NCBI GenBank assembly: GCA_947650365.1
Contig: OX393549.1
Span: forward strand, 37,076,598-37,140,597
Source of the DNA: Chamaelirium japonicum
Lineage: Eukaryota > Streptophyta > Magnoliopsida > Liliales > Melanthiaceae
DNA: 64,000 nt
Direction: 5' to 3'
Shown: positions 1 to 9,311 of the stretch, piece by piece
Layout of the letters: the number at the start of each line of letters is the position of its first letter
Numbering within the stretch: position 1 is the stretch's first letter
Translations under genes and position numbers: made by a program
Notes under the pieces: generated by a model
Told to the model about the DNA's origin: nothing
Databases searched by the model: none
Seen by the model: only the letters and a program-made list of their open reading frames with translations

Positions 1-1107
1 CGGTCCAAAGCTAGGCCGGATATCAAGTTGAGGCAAAGGTCGGGTATGTGCCTTACATCCTTCAAAGTCAAGGTACATCCCGCATTTGTTTTGATGCATA
101 CATCTTCTACACCGTGGATTGGAGACGCTACTATTCCCTATCTTCACATTGCCAAAGTCTCCCGCCTTGTACGTAGTGAAGAGATTCATTCTCGGTGTGA
201 CGTGGTAGGATGCCGTCGTGTCCACCACCCATTCGATCTCATTATCACAAGCATGTAGACACTCTTCCTCATCAATCAAGATGACAACTCCATCTCCTCC
301 CGTGATGGTGGCGGTAGTACCTTCCATCTTTTCTTGAGCCTTGCCTTCTTTCATCTCTTTGTTGAGTTTGAAGCAATTTCTTTTCATGTGACCCTTCATG
401 CCACAATAGTAGCAAGTAAACTTTCCCTTAGACTTGGATCTTCCTTGAGATTGTCCACGCCCATGAGGTCTTCGGCTTTTGCTTCTTCCCCTTGTCTCAT
501 GGACAAGGGCTTGTGGTTGAGCCTCACCGGTGGCCTTCCTCCTAGTCTCTTCATTTAGGAGGCAACTTGCCACCATACTCATTGTGAGCTTTCCATCCGG
601 AGCGGAGTTGCTCACGGATACAACTAACGTCTCCCAACTATTCGGTAGAGAGCTTAGGAGAAGCAGCGCTTGTAGCTCTTCATCCAACACCATCTTCATT
701 GCCGATAATTGGTTCACAATGCTTTGAACCTCATTTAGGTGTTCCGAAATTGAGCTTCCTTCCCAATACTTCGAGTTGACGAGCTTCCGGATCAATAGCG
801 CCTTGTTTCCCATGGTTTTTCTCTCATACCGTTCTTGAAGCTTGTTCCACATGGTGTAGGCCGATTTCTCTCCCGTAACATGGTGACACACACTAATGTC
901 CAACCACTTACGGATGGTTCCGATGGTCTTCCGATTCATCACCCTCCATTGCTTCTCGGTTAGATCATCCGTCTTCTTCCCATCTCCTTCAATTGGTAGG
1001 TAGAGATCCTTGCAATAGAGAATGTCCTCCATCTTGTTCTTCCAAATCGCCCAATTGCTTGCATTAAGGCAAAACATCCGGCCATCATCATTGTTGGTGT
1101 CTTCCAT
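1..1107 (-). pseudogene. Ty1/copia gag-protease region, 5' part, frameshifted
   Basis: The minus frame from the ATG at 1107 is open to the window edge. It encodes a copia gag (UBN2-like; early motif NWAIWKNKMEDI), then a zinc knuckle CYYCGMKGHMKRNC (CX2CX4HX4C, about plus 370-411), then the start of the aspartic protease (WVVDTTASYH, plus 196-225). The protease motif has DTT where copia elements usually have D-S/T-G/A. After about plus 117-121 the family-like reading (downstream TLKDVRHIPDL) continues in another frame, so a small indel breaks the polyprotein. The rest of the element lies left of the window. A defective retrotransposon, not a host gene. Confidence 0.85.
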
Positions 1108-1138
1108 CTCGATCTAAGCAACCCTTGCTTGAACCCAA

Positions 1139-1150
1139 GCTTTGATACCA
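1139..1150 (-). other. Primer binding site of the left-edge copia element
   Basis: On the minus strand this reads TGGTATCAAAGC, one mismatch from the TGGTATCAGAGC complement of plant initiator tRNA-Met. It lies two bases inside the LTR and 32 bp before the gag ATG, as expected for a copia 5' leader. Confidence 0.8.
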
Positions 1151-1152
1151 CT

Positions 1153-1689
1153 TGTCGGGGATGCGGTCGCACCAAACGGTCTAAGCGGAATTTCGTCGAA
1201 TACGTTGCGTGCACCGCACTCGGATCGTAGCCGTGCTTGAGAGATAAATCAAACAACACCACACAACAACAAAAAAACAATCACAAGAGGGACACAATGA
1301 TTTATGTAATTATGTGGTTCACCCAAACGGGCTACATCAACGGGATGAGCTTGTAGCTCGGGGCGGGCTTCTCCAACAATGGCGGCAAGGAACAATGGTG
1401 TACACCCGACTCCTTGAACCTTCGTCCAACAAGATCTACACCCACCTTCTCCTAGGATTCAAAGTTAGAACCCTAGAACCAACTCCTTCCTTCTCCCTCT
1501 TCTTCCTCTCTATTTCTCTCTACTTGGACAAATAGAAGACAATAGGAAAGAAAATAGAAAAAATGGGAAAGATGGAATAGCTGAACCTATCCCCAAAAAC
1601 CATCAAAAGTCATTATATGACTTTTCTCTTGGGCCAAAAGAAAGCCCCCAATTGGGCTGAGCCCACATGGGGATGGACCCAACCCAACA
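1153..1689 (-). repeat. 5' LTR of the left-edge copia element (537 bp)
   Basis: Read on the minus strand the segment starts TGTTGGG and ends CCCCGACA, with TG...CA termini, directly outside the PBS. The next five plus bases, GATTG (1690-1694), are the candidate target-site duplication; the partner copy is outside the window. The LTR lies in intron 1 of MYG1, antisense to that gene. Confidence 0.8.
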
Positions 1690-1850
1690 GATTGTTCCTA
1701 CATTTTCTACAACTGACCATGAACCATTTTATTACATAATTGTCTAGCTTGTCTAATTTGTTTCATGCTCTTTTCGACAGTACAATACCAATTTTCATAT
1801 TAGCAATTTGCCCATCATTACACAATCTCACAGCCCAAATGACTTTTCAG

Positions 1851-1997
1851 TTACTGGAGACATTGGATGCCGTGCTTGATGTCGGGGGCATGTATGATCC
1901 TAGCCATGACCGTTATGATCATCACCAGAAAGGCTTTAACCAGGTTTTCGGGCATGGGTTCAACACCAAGCTAAGTAGCGCTGGACTTGTCTATAAG
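1851..1997 (+). CDS. MYG1: MYG1 exon 2 (DHH motif exon)
   Basis: The exon is preceded by a pyrimidine-rich acceptor ending TTTTCAG and followed by GTAGCA. It encodes 49 residues in phase 0, including LDAVLDVGGMYDP and RYDHHQKGF. The D-H-H of YDHHQ (codons 1917-1925) is the signature metal-binding DHH motif of this phosphoesterase superfamily. The family sequence continues directly in the exon at 2896. An open frame upstream from 1740 is intronic. The preceding exon, expected to encode the conserved THNG-FHCDE stretch, is not in the window; copia DNA occupies 1-1689. Confidence 0.93.
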
Positions 1998-2895
1998 GTA
2001 GCATAATATTTCTATCTACAATAGGGTAACCATATTTAGATGACTCGGTTTAATTATAAGCAGTTTATGTAACTAGCATTAATAAATAATACAAAGGACA
2101 AGCTTTTTTTATTTTTGCAATAAAATGTAATGTGGACTTATCTTTGATTTAGATGAAAGTAAGTGGGATATATCCTTGGTGACATGCAGATTTGCTATGA
2201 TGACAGGCCTCACATCTTTCCATATAGCACTATTTTCTATAAACAATAACCAGTTTATAGTACTATGAATTTAATTATACAAAAGCTGAAAGATACCAGA
2301 ATTTCTTAGTAAGGTGATTGTTGCTGTAAGTTGCTGAGATACAAGTACTAGAATTAAATCGAAACTATTCATACATATAACATCAGAGTTTGAAGATTCG
2401 CACAAACTCATCTCTTGAAACTGAAAAGAGGTGTTTTTTATTTGGACTGATTTGGCCATTTTAATTCCAACTGAAACTTTGGGCCAGCCAAATAATGGTC
2501 ATTTCACATCTCTGTCATTAGACATTTGTGGTCAACTCTTTAAAATTGCAAGCTTTTGCACTTACCATGTGACAATTTGAGTTCTTTAAATGGCCAATAC
2601 AAGAAGAAGATATTGAGTGTGATCTAAAATTAACCGACAAACAGGCATACTCAGATGTAGATGCTGTCAAGAAATTGTTCCTGATCTAATTTTCTTTTAA
2701 CGATATTAACTAGCCGACTGTAATCTTCTGAAATTGAAGGTGGTTGTTTGATCAAAAGCCAATTCTGGAATATAGGTCTTCTTGATTATCGAATATAATC
2801 ATGGAACTAGTGATTGGATGTGTTAAATACTTTGTTATGCAGTCTGTTCCCTATACCGTACAACTGCTGGCTTATGTGGTATTTTCATAGTGTAG
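1998..2895 (+). other. MYG1 intron 2, no gene seen
   Basis: AT-rich intron of 898 bp with GT-AG ends. No repeat structure or coding signal was recognised on either strand. Confidence 0.7.
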
Positions 2896-2994
2896 CATTA
2901 TGGTATAGAGTTAATTGCAAAGGAGCTTCAGCTTGATGAGGGACACGAAGATGTACGTCGTCTATATCTTGCTGTGTATAGAAGCTTTGTCGAG
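2896..2994 (+). CDS. MYG1: MYG1 exon 3
   Basis: Acceptor TGTAG precedes codon CAT; the donor is GAG|GTAGCA. The 33 residues begin HYGIELIAKELQL and end VYRSFVE. This is the family continuation after GLVYK of exon 2, and the next family residues (AIDAVDNG) appear only 32 kb downstream at 35069. Phase 0 at both ends. Confidence 0.9.
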
Positions 2995-3960
2995 GTAGCA
3001 CTTTAACTTACTCCTAAAGTTATGACTGAATTTCTCCAACATATTGTACTTCAAATGGTATTATGCTTTTATTATGCGACTTAAAGCTTGGTCCCTTTTC
3101 TTGCTACTTTTGATTCATATGTTGGTGACTTTGTGTTTATTTCTTTGGTTAACTTAATCAGAATTTAATACTGGAAGTATGAAGGTAATAAAGATTTTAC
3201 AAGCATTTCAGCATGTGTGCAAAGCACACGAACTAACTTTTCGGTAAAGATATTAGTAGTACCACGGGTAGTTCCCATGTGCTGACATAAAGGCCTAACC
3301 TCCTAGAAGCATCAGATATAAGGATCCCCGATAAAGGACAAAACAAGAAAGATGATGCATGGTCATTGTGGGCTGCATAATGGGCTTAGTTGGATCAGAT
3401 TGTAGTTAAACCTTAGCCCGGAAGTCTAGATGAAGTGGCGGAGAGGGGAGTAGTGGTCAAGAAGATCGAGATACTAAGCTGGGATGGATTGATCTTTGGG
3501 AAAGAGAAGTTGTTGCGCCGATCTCTCGTGAAGCCGTAGAAGAATTCATGATGGCGAGGGAGAAACTTGCGAAGAAGAAGAATAAGGTGAAGAGGCTAGT
3601 TGATGGTGGAGGGGAATAGGTTTCCGAGCGACAGTCTCCAAACACTAAGGTTTCAATTCTTCATCAATAGCTCCCTTCTCGGGTTTCATAGGAGTCATTT
3701 ATAAGAGAGAGGAATAGAAGAGACGAAGAGGAGAGGGAAAAGAATGTTAAAGAGAGTCATAGCTAAAAGGGGGAGATCGCACGTCTCCCGAGGCTGTACG
3801 GACGTCGTACGGCCTCCCCCTCGGGTGGCGATTGGCGGATAGGGTTGGATAAACCCCCCCCTCTCTTGATGCGAACTTGGCCCTTTATGGCGACTTACTG
3901 TTGATCCCATCCCTTGGATGGATCATCCAATGGTGTTGTATTCTTTTCATTTATAAACCG
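2995..3960. other. Start of MYG1 intron 3, no gene seen
   Basis: The first 200 bp look like ordinary AT-rich intron. From about 3225 the composition changes (GC-richer, purine-rich), suggesting old transposon DNA, but I find no termini, TSD or coding motif. Confidence 0.5.
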
Positions 3961-4385
3961 TGTTGGGAAAGTAGGGCTAACCCAACTAATAACATGGTAC
4001 GAACAACCTTTGCACCTAGACTTAGTATAAAATAAAAACCTTAATAACTTATAATCCGTAAGTCGGATCGAAATGAAATTAAGCCCAAAATTGTTCAGAA
4101 CTGAAAGAGCAATATAATGATCGAAAAAATTTCACCATCGATCGCATCGAAACTCGTGCATAGCTGAAAGATGAGAAGTCGTGTCGCCATCGATTAAATG
4201 TGCAAAGATGGCTTATATCCCAAAAGATTGAGCCGTATCTAGCCCATAACCGACGCTACAAAAAAGGAAAGGGATAAAGATTGTTTTCTCCCAAAAAAGG
4301 AAGATAAATCTTAACGGTTATGAGGAGAGATATTTAAGGAATTCAAAAATCACACCCATGTCTCTCCCATCCTCCCCCCTTTGCC

Positions 4386-4393
4386 TATAAATA
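4386..4393 (+). promoter_or_regulatory. TATA box of a putative LTR promoter
   Basis: TATAAATA sits 425 bp after a possible LTR start TGTTGGGAAAG (3961) and upstream of the 59-bp repeat array. This is the layout expected if the array is transcribed from an LTR of the outermost element. No matching partner LTR was delimited, so this is an inference. Confidence 0.3.
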
Positions 4394-4766
4394 GAGGGGC
4401 AGGGGGATGGCTTCAAAGGTCGGAAAAATTGAAGACGAAGGATCCGCAAAGAAGGAGGCTCGTTCTCGACGACTCAAGGCTTCACGAGGCACGAGCAAGC
4501 GCATCCCACAGGAATGGCTTAGCCCAAAAAAGTCCTCATCAACGTGAAAACCTTGCACAAGAGATCAAAGCTTCAACTCTGTTCACGAAGAAGAAAGCTC
4601 GAAGAAGAAGACCCGAAGTCGACATTACCCCGTCGTCTTCAACAACCCTTCAACTCTAAAAACACCACAGAAGCCCGAAGAAGAAGATCGAAGCGGCGCC
4701 ACACCCGTCATCTTCAACAAACATCTGCTCAATTGACAAAGAAGAAAGCTTGGAGAAGGATACGCG

Positions 4767-5600
4767 AAGCGGCGATACACCTGTCGTCTTCAACAAAGCC
4801 TTCAAGTTCGATTACGCCAAATACGCTCGGAGAAGAAGCCGATACTACAACCGTCATACCGAGATTGGTACTACACCCGCCATCTTCAACAATAAAGTCA
4901 ATGCTACAACCGTCGTACGGAGATCGGTGCTACAACCACCATCTTCAACAACAAAGCCGACACTACAACCGTCATACGGAGATCGGTGCTACGTCCGCTG
5001 TCTTCAACAACAAAGCCGACGGTACAACCGTCGCACGGAGATCGATGCTATATCCACCATCTTCAACAACAAAGCCAATGTTACAACCGTCGCACGGAGA
5101 TCGGTGGTACGCCCGCCATCTTCAATAACAAAGCCGACGCTACAACCAGCGGATGGAGATCGGTGCTACCAGGGATGGATCTAGGGGGGGCGTGTGGGGG
5201 CGACCCCCCTAGATTCGAAAGAGAACCCTTTATTATAGTAGTATTAGTAAGGATTATTTTAAAATTATATAAGTTCACCCCCCCTAAATTTTTAACAAAA
5301 TTTAAGACCCCGCCCCCCCAAAGATTTTTCTAACATTCACCCCCCCAAGGTTCGATTCTTGGATCCGTCCCTGGGTGCTACACTACTCGTCTTTAATAAC
5401 AAAGCCCATGCTACACCGTCACACGGAGATCGATGCTACACCCACCGTCTTCAATAACAAAGCCGACGCTACAACCGTCGCATGGAGATCGGTGCTACAC
5501 CCGCCATCGTCAAAAGAAGCCTTCAACTCCGATTACGCCAAATAAGCTTGAAGAAGAACAAAACCGGCACTATAACCGCTGCATGGAGATCGATTGATGC
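4767..5600 (+). repeat. 59-bp tandem repeat array 1
   Basis: Successive copies of a unit containing AAAGCCGACGCTACAACCG, then GGAGATCGGTGCTAC, then CTTCAACAA recur with a 59-bp period. Array 1 is interrupted at 5170-5373 by an hAT MITE. Its left entry (TCGATTACGCCAAATACGCTC) and right exit (CCTTCAACTCCGATTACGCC) have counterparts in array 2. Three overlapping plus-strand open frames through the array are a by-product of the repeat and are not annotated as genes. Confidence 0.85.
5170..5373. mobile_element. hAT-type MITE in array 1 (204 bp)
   Basis: The termini are inverted: it begins CAGGGATGGATC and the opposite end reads CAGGGACGGATCC on the minus strand. Identical 8-bp target duplications GGTGCTAC lie at 5162-5169 and 5374-5381; that 8-mer is part of the 59-bp unit. 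8-bp TSDs and CAGGG termini point to a non-autonomous hAT element. The interior is AT-rich flanked by poly-C/poly-G tracts and has no coding capacity. Confidence 0.88.
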
Positions 5601-5970
5601 AGCACGATCAGCATCATCAGATCATCGCCGCATCTTCGGTTCATCGTCGGAGACATTTATTTACCGTCGTTTTATTTTTATGGTTGGAGGGACATTAGTC
5701 GTATGGGACTTCTTAGTCGTTTACTTCAGTTTTTGGCCATTTTCTATGTTTTTGGCCTTATTTCAGCACTTAGTTTTATTTATGTTCTTGCCCAGTTCAT
5801 GGGGGATGTCCATGATCTCATCCGAGGGCTTTTCGGATTGAATCCGGGTCTTCTCGGGTGGGTTTCTGCATGATATTAATAAAATTATGGGTGCGTGTGT
5901 TTGCGGGGTACCTACGGACGAGATTAGATCTCGAAACCGGCGGTTAGATGACAAAATAACTCAAATTAGA

Positions 5971-6994
5971 TGACGTGGCACATATGGGCTTCAACTAGGG
6001 CTTAAGTGGGCTTATCTTAAGCCCAATAGGGCTTCTAATGCATTACCGCCCCCCCTCCTTTCTTTTTCCCGTGAAACCGATCGGCCCTCTCTCCTTGCCG
6101 TGCGGAAACCGAGGCCCCCACCCCCTTGTTCCGTTCCCTCTCTTCTCTCTCTCTTTTCTCCCTTGTTTCTCTCTCTTTTCATTGCCTTTCTTAGCCTTTG
6201 AATCCCCACCATCTGCCCTTATTCCCCTTTGATCCTAGCCATCAAAATAGAAACCCTAACTCTACAAAAAGATGAAGAAAGAAGAAGAAATTCAGACTTT
6301 GATCAATTGCTGAAATTTGTGCCTCTTCGTGAGTGCTTCCGGGCGAGACGCGTGTCCCCGATCTTCGCCGCTTCCACTACTTCGCCTCGTGAAGGCCTCG
6401 GTGTTGATTTTCCGAAGGTTCCGACTTCTCTCGACGTCCGGCCTTGCTCCGTGTGCAGGATCATCGGCGCATCCTTGCAATCGACCCACGGCGGGAAACC
6501 CCAGGCAGTAGGCAGTATCTATCCTTTATCCTATTTCCCTACCGCATCCGCATCGTTTTCCCTTTATTTCCATTGCCTCCGCTCCGCATCGCAGCCATAA
6601 CCGGCCTTTTCATCGCTAATTGAAGCCCTAAAAATATGCCTAGTCATCTGATTTGTTATCTTTAGTCTGTCGGTCACCTTTGCAAGCATCCGTAGCCTTT
6701 TTTTTTCTTTTATAAAATCTGATGCAAATATGCCTTTAACTTTCAATATTTACTGCTGCGATTTAATCTATTATTTGCTGAAATCCGTTTTGTGATAACC
6801 TTGCATCTTATTTGTTTAAGTCTTAAATTTGCTATATGTTGATTGCATGGACTTTCTAGTACTACCTGAGATAATTAATGTTGCTGTCCTTTTGAGTCTT
6901 ACGTAGCTATATTGATCATTAAATCATAGTTTTTGACCAAAGAGAAACCCTAAAGGGTTCAAGATTGTAGTGCACCTTATCAGTGCCTGCATCA
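5971..6994 (+). repeat. LTR of a Ty3/gypsy element (left boundary tentative)
   Basis: The right end ...CCTGCATCA precedes AG and the PBS at 6998. The proposed left end TGACGTGGCACATATGGGC resembles the TGATGTGAGCC start of the LTR of the non-autonomous element at 12240-14950, which also ends TGCATCA next to the same PBS. The left TSD cannot be tested because the 3' end of the element is missing. Confidence 0.5.
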
Positions 6995-6997
6995 AGT

Positions 6998-7009
6998 TGG
7001 TATCAGAGC
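6998..7009 (+). other. Primer binding site, initiator tRNA-Met type
   Basis: TGGTATCAGAGC matches exactly the complement of the 3' end of plant initiator tRNA-Met. It lies 155 bp upstream of the gag ATG. Confidence 0.85.
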
Positions 7010-7163
7010 TCGAAAGAACCTGTTCGGGTTTCTTTTGAGTGCTGAATTTCAGCAACTCTCATCGTCTTCTTTGATGAATTTTCATAGGGCATAATCTTGC
7101 GTGCTTGAAATTGCATCTAGTGTTAGGACTGCATCGTGTGAACATCTGCATACCTCATAACCC

Positions 7164-8975
7164 ATGGCTGATCGTACCCATCTGCACCGGGATGCCCGGA
7201 ATCGAGGACGTTTTCCTCGAGGACCACAACCTCGTGGTGCTTGGCAAGAAGCGACCCAAAATACGTTGGATCGACATGCAACCTTGTTGCAAGAGATCAC
7301 CGATAGGCTGGGATTACTATTACAAGATAGAGGCGTCAACCCTAATACCCGACCGGTCGAAGAGGACCTGGAAGGGGCAGAGGCCAATCCACGTGCCGAG
7401 GGTCATAGGGTCGAAGAGCAAGAACGGGACCAGGGCGTAAATCAAAATCCGATTCCAAACCCACCTCGGAACCAGAACCAAGCCCTACCTCAGAATCACA
7501 ACCGATACCAGCCGAACGAGCGAAATCGAGCTGACTATCTTGAGTCGCCCCCTGAGTCTGAAGCTGAGTTGGACGAGTCCGACGTGGACTTTGAACGAGA
7601 GTACGTTCAGTTCGGTCGTCCCCGAAACCCTAGAGAGCAGCATGCGCGTGATCAGCACGGCATGGAGGAACGTCTTGTGCGAGCCCTTGAGAGATCCCAA
7701 GGATACGGAGTCCGAGTTGACATCGATGACTTTAGGGGAAGCCATGATGCTGATGCATTCCTTGACTGGATAGATAGCGTCGAGCACTTCTTTGATTGGA
7801 GAGATCTCCCCGACGATCAAAAAGTCAAACTCGTGGCAATGAAATTGAAAGGAGCCGCTTTAGTTTGGTGGCGAGAGTTGCAAACAAGTCGCCTTAGGAA
7901 AGGGAAGCAAAAGGTCGCAACGTGGGCCAAAATGCGTGACAAGATGCGACTGAAGTACCTCCCTCCTGACTACCGTACCTCTCTGTACCAGAGGTTGCTT
8001 AGCCTGAAACAAGGCAATCGAAGCGTACAGGAGTACACTGAAGAGTTTGACATCCTGACCACTCGGAATGCCATCCCGGAAGACGATGAACAGAAAGCTG
8101 CACGCTACGTCTCGGGGTTGCGTTACCAAATTCAGGATGCGCTAGCAATGCAGACCATCCTCACTGTGACGGAAGCATCTAGGCAAGCTCTCAAGGCTGA
8201 GAAGATTCAACAACGGGCCTTTAGGAGAGAAGTTGCCCCTCGAGTACCCCCAGGTGCCCCTTCAGCAGGAAGAGGAGTACCTCCTACTAGAGTCACCCCA
8301 CCTGTTCCCACTCCGACTACCACTCCATCAAGAACCAGTCAACCCCTTGGTCGGGTTGAACAGTCAAGTCGTGAGCGAGGTGCTACAGGAAGTCGACCAC
8401 CCGGAGCGACTTACAAATGCTTCGAGTGCGGAGAAGTAGGACACCTCATCGCCCAATGCCCAAAAAGGAGACCTCAGACCCATCTGACAGAAAGTGGAGA
8501 GCCAACTGAGGAAACCCTGAATAACATGGCTGAAGAAGGGCATGATGATGATGATCCTAGAGATGCTGAATATCAGGAGGATGACGAGACACATGACGTC
8601 ATCGCTGAAGCTGACGAGGCAACGCATGCACTAGTCATGCACCGTGTTTTATCGACACCCAAAGCTCCTGAACCAGATCGATGGCTTAGAAGGAACATCT
8701 TCCACACCACTTGTACCTCAAAGGGGAGGCATTGCGTCCTCATCATAGACAGTGGTAGTACCGAGAACTTGGTCGTACAGATCATGGTTGACAAATTAGG
8801 GCTCAAGGCAGAGAAGCTGGTCAAGCCATACATCTTGTCTTGGTTTAAGAAAGGATCAGATGTCGCTATTAAAGAGCGATGCCTAGTTGAATACACCATT
8901 GGCAAGATGTATAAGGAAGCTGTTTGGTGTGACGTGGCGCCCTTGGGCATTTGTTTGAAGGGGATAATAGACTAG
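7164..8975 (+). CDS. Ty3/gypsy Gag-protease polyprotein, truncated
   Basis: The open frame of 603 codons begins at an ATG just after the PBS leader. Residues about 190-350 form the retrotransposon gag domain (motifs VWWRELQ, YRTSLYQRLLSLKQG, VQEYTEEFDIL). A zinc knuckle CFECGEVGHLIAQC starts at residue 419. The retropepsin motif LIIDSGSTENLV has its catalytic Asp at residue 529. Gag packages the RNA and the protease matures the polyprotein. The frame ends shortly after WCDVAPLGIC, exactly where gypsy proteases normally continue into the conserved LLGRPW segment. Reverse transcriptase, RNase H and integrase are absent because unrelated DNA joins at about 8955-8975. Confidence 0.85.
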   Translation: MADRTHLHRDARNRGRFPRGPQPRGAWQEATQNTLDRHATLLQEITDRLGLLLQDRGVNPNTRPVEEDLEGAEANPRAEGHRVEEQERDQGVNQNPIPNPPRNQNQALPQNHNRYQPNERNRADYLESPPESEAELDESDVDFEREYVQFGRPRNPREQHARDQHGMEERLVRALERSQGYGVRVDIDDFRGSHDADAFLDWIDSVEHFFDWRDLPDDQKVKLVAMKLKGAALVWWRELQTSRLRKGKQKVATWAKMRDKMRLKYLPPDYRTSLYQRLLSLKQGNRSVQEYTEEFDILTTRNAIPEDDEQKAARYVSGLRYQIQDALAMQTILTVTEASRQALKAEKIQQRAFRREVAPRVPPGAPSAGRGVPPTRVTPPVPTPTTTPSRTSQPLGRVEQSSRERGATGSRPPGATYKCFECGEVGHLIAQCPKRRPQTHLTESGEPTEETLNNMAEEGHDDDDPRDAEYQEDDETHDVIAEADEATHALVMHRVLSTPKAPEPDRWLRRNIFHTTCTSKGRHCVLIIDSGSTENLVVQIMVDKLGLKAEKLVKPYILSWFKKGSDVAIKERCLVEYTIGKMYKEAVWCDVAPLGICLKGIID

Positions 8976-9287
8976 ACACACATACGCCTACACCGAGACG
9001 TATGTGCCGAGCTTTCCCACGAGAGCGTAAGTTGATGCGAGATAGTAAATACAGAGAATTTAAAGAACGAGTGTACCAGGGAGAAGCGGTTCTTTATTTA
9101 GGCAAGCGCGTCGTACTCCTTCGCAATCAACGATCTACTGCTCTTCCAATATTCAGATCTTTTTTAATTTTTAATTTTTTTTTTACCTGAACAGAAAGAA
9201 AAGAAGTACTTAGTATATTGAATGCAAAGAGAAAGCAAAGACTAAAAAGAAAAACGTGGATGCAAAGTTCCTATTCGTCCGTTGCAA
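8976..9287 (-). other. 5' leader of a reverse-oriented LTR element
   Basis: This is non-coding DNA downstream (minus sense) of the tRNA-Asp PBS at 9288-9305. It is U-rich in the minus sense, as leaders of Athila/Tat-type gypsy elements often are. It abuts the truncated gag-protease frame, so one element was cut by, or recombined with, the other. Confidence 0.45.
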
Positions 9288-9305
9288 TCCCCGGCAACGG
9301 CGCCA
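9288..9305 (-). other. Primer binding site, tRNA-Asp type
   Basis: The minus strand reads TGGCGCCGTTGCCGGGGA, the complement of the 3' end of tRNA-Asp and typical of Athila-like Ty3/gypsy elements. Confidence 0.85.
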
Positions 9306-9311
9306 AAAACT

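Noticed and set aside
1740..1850. Extension of the MYG1 frame upstream to an ATG at 1740
   Set aside because: A TTTTCAG acceptor precedes 1851 and the upstream residues do not match the family; this is intron.
4767..5600. CRISPR array
   Set aside because: Contiguous 59-bp tandem units without distinct spacers, in a plant genome, so not a CRISPR.
7105..7440. 111-codon frame beginning before the gypsy gag
   Set aside because: It overlaps the real 603-codon gag-protease frame in another phase and has no motif.
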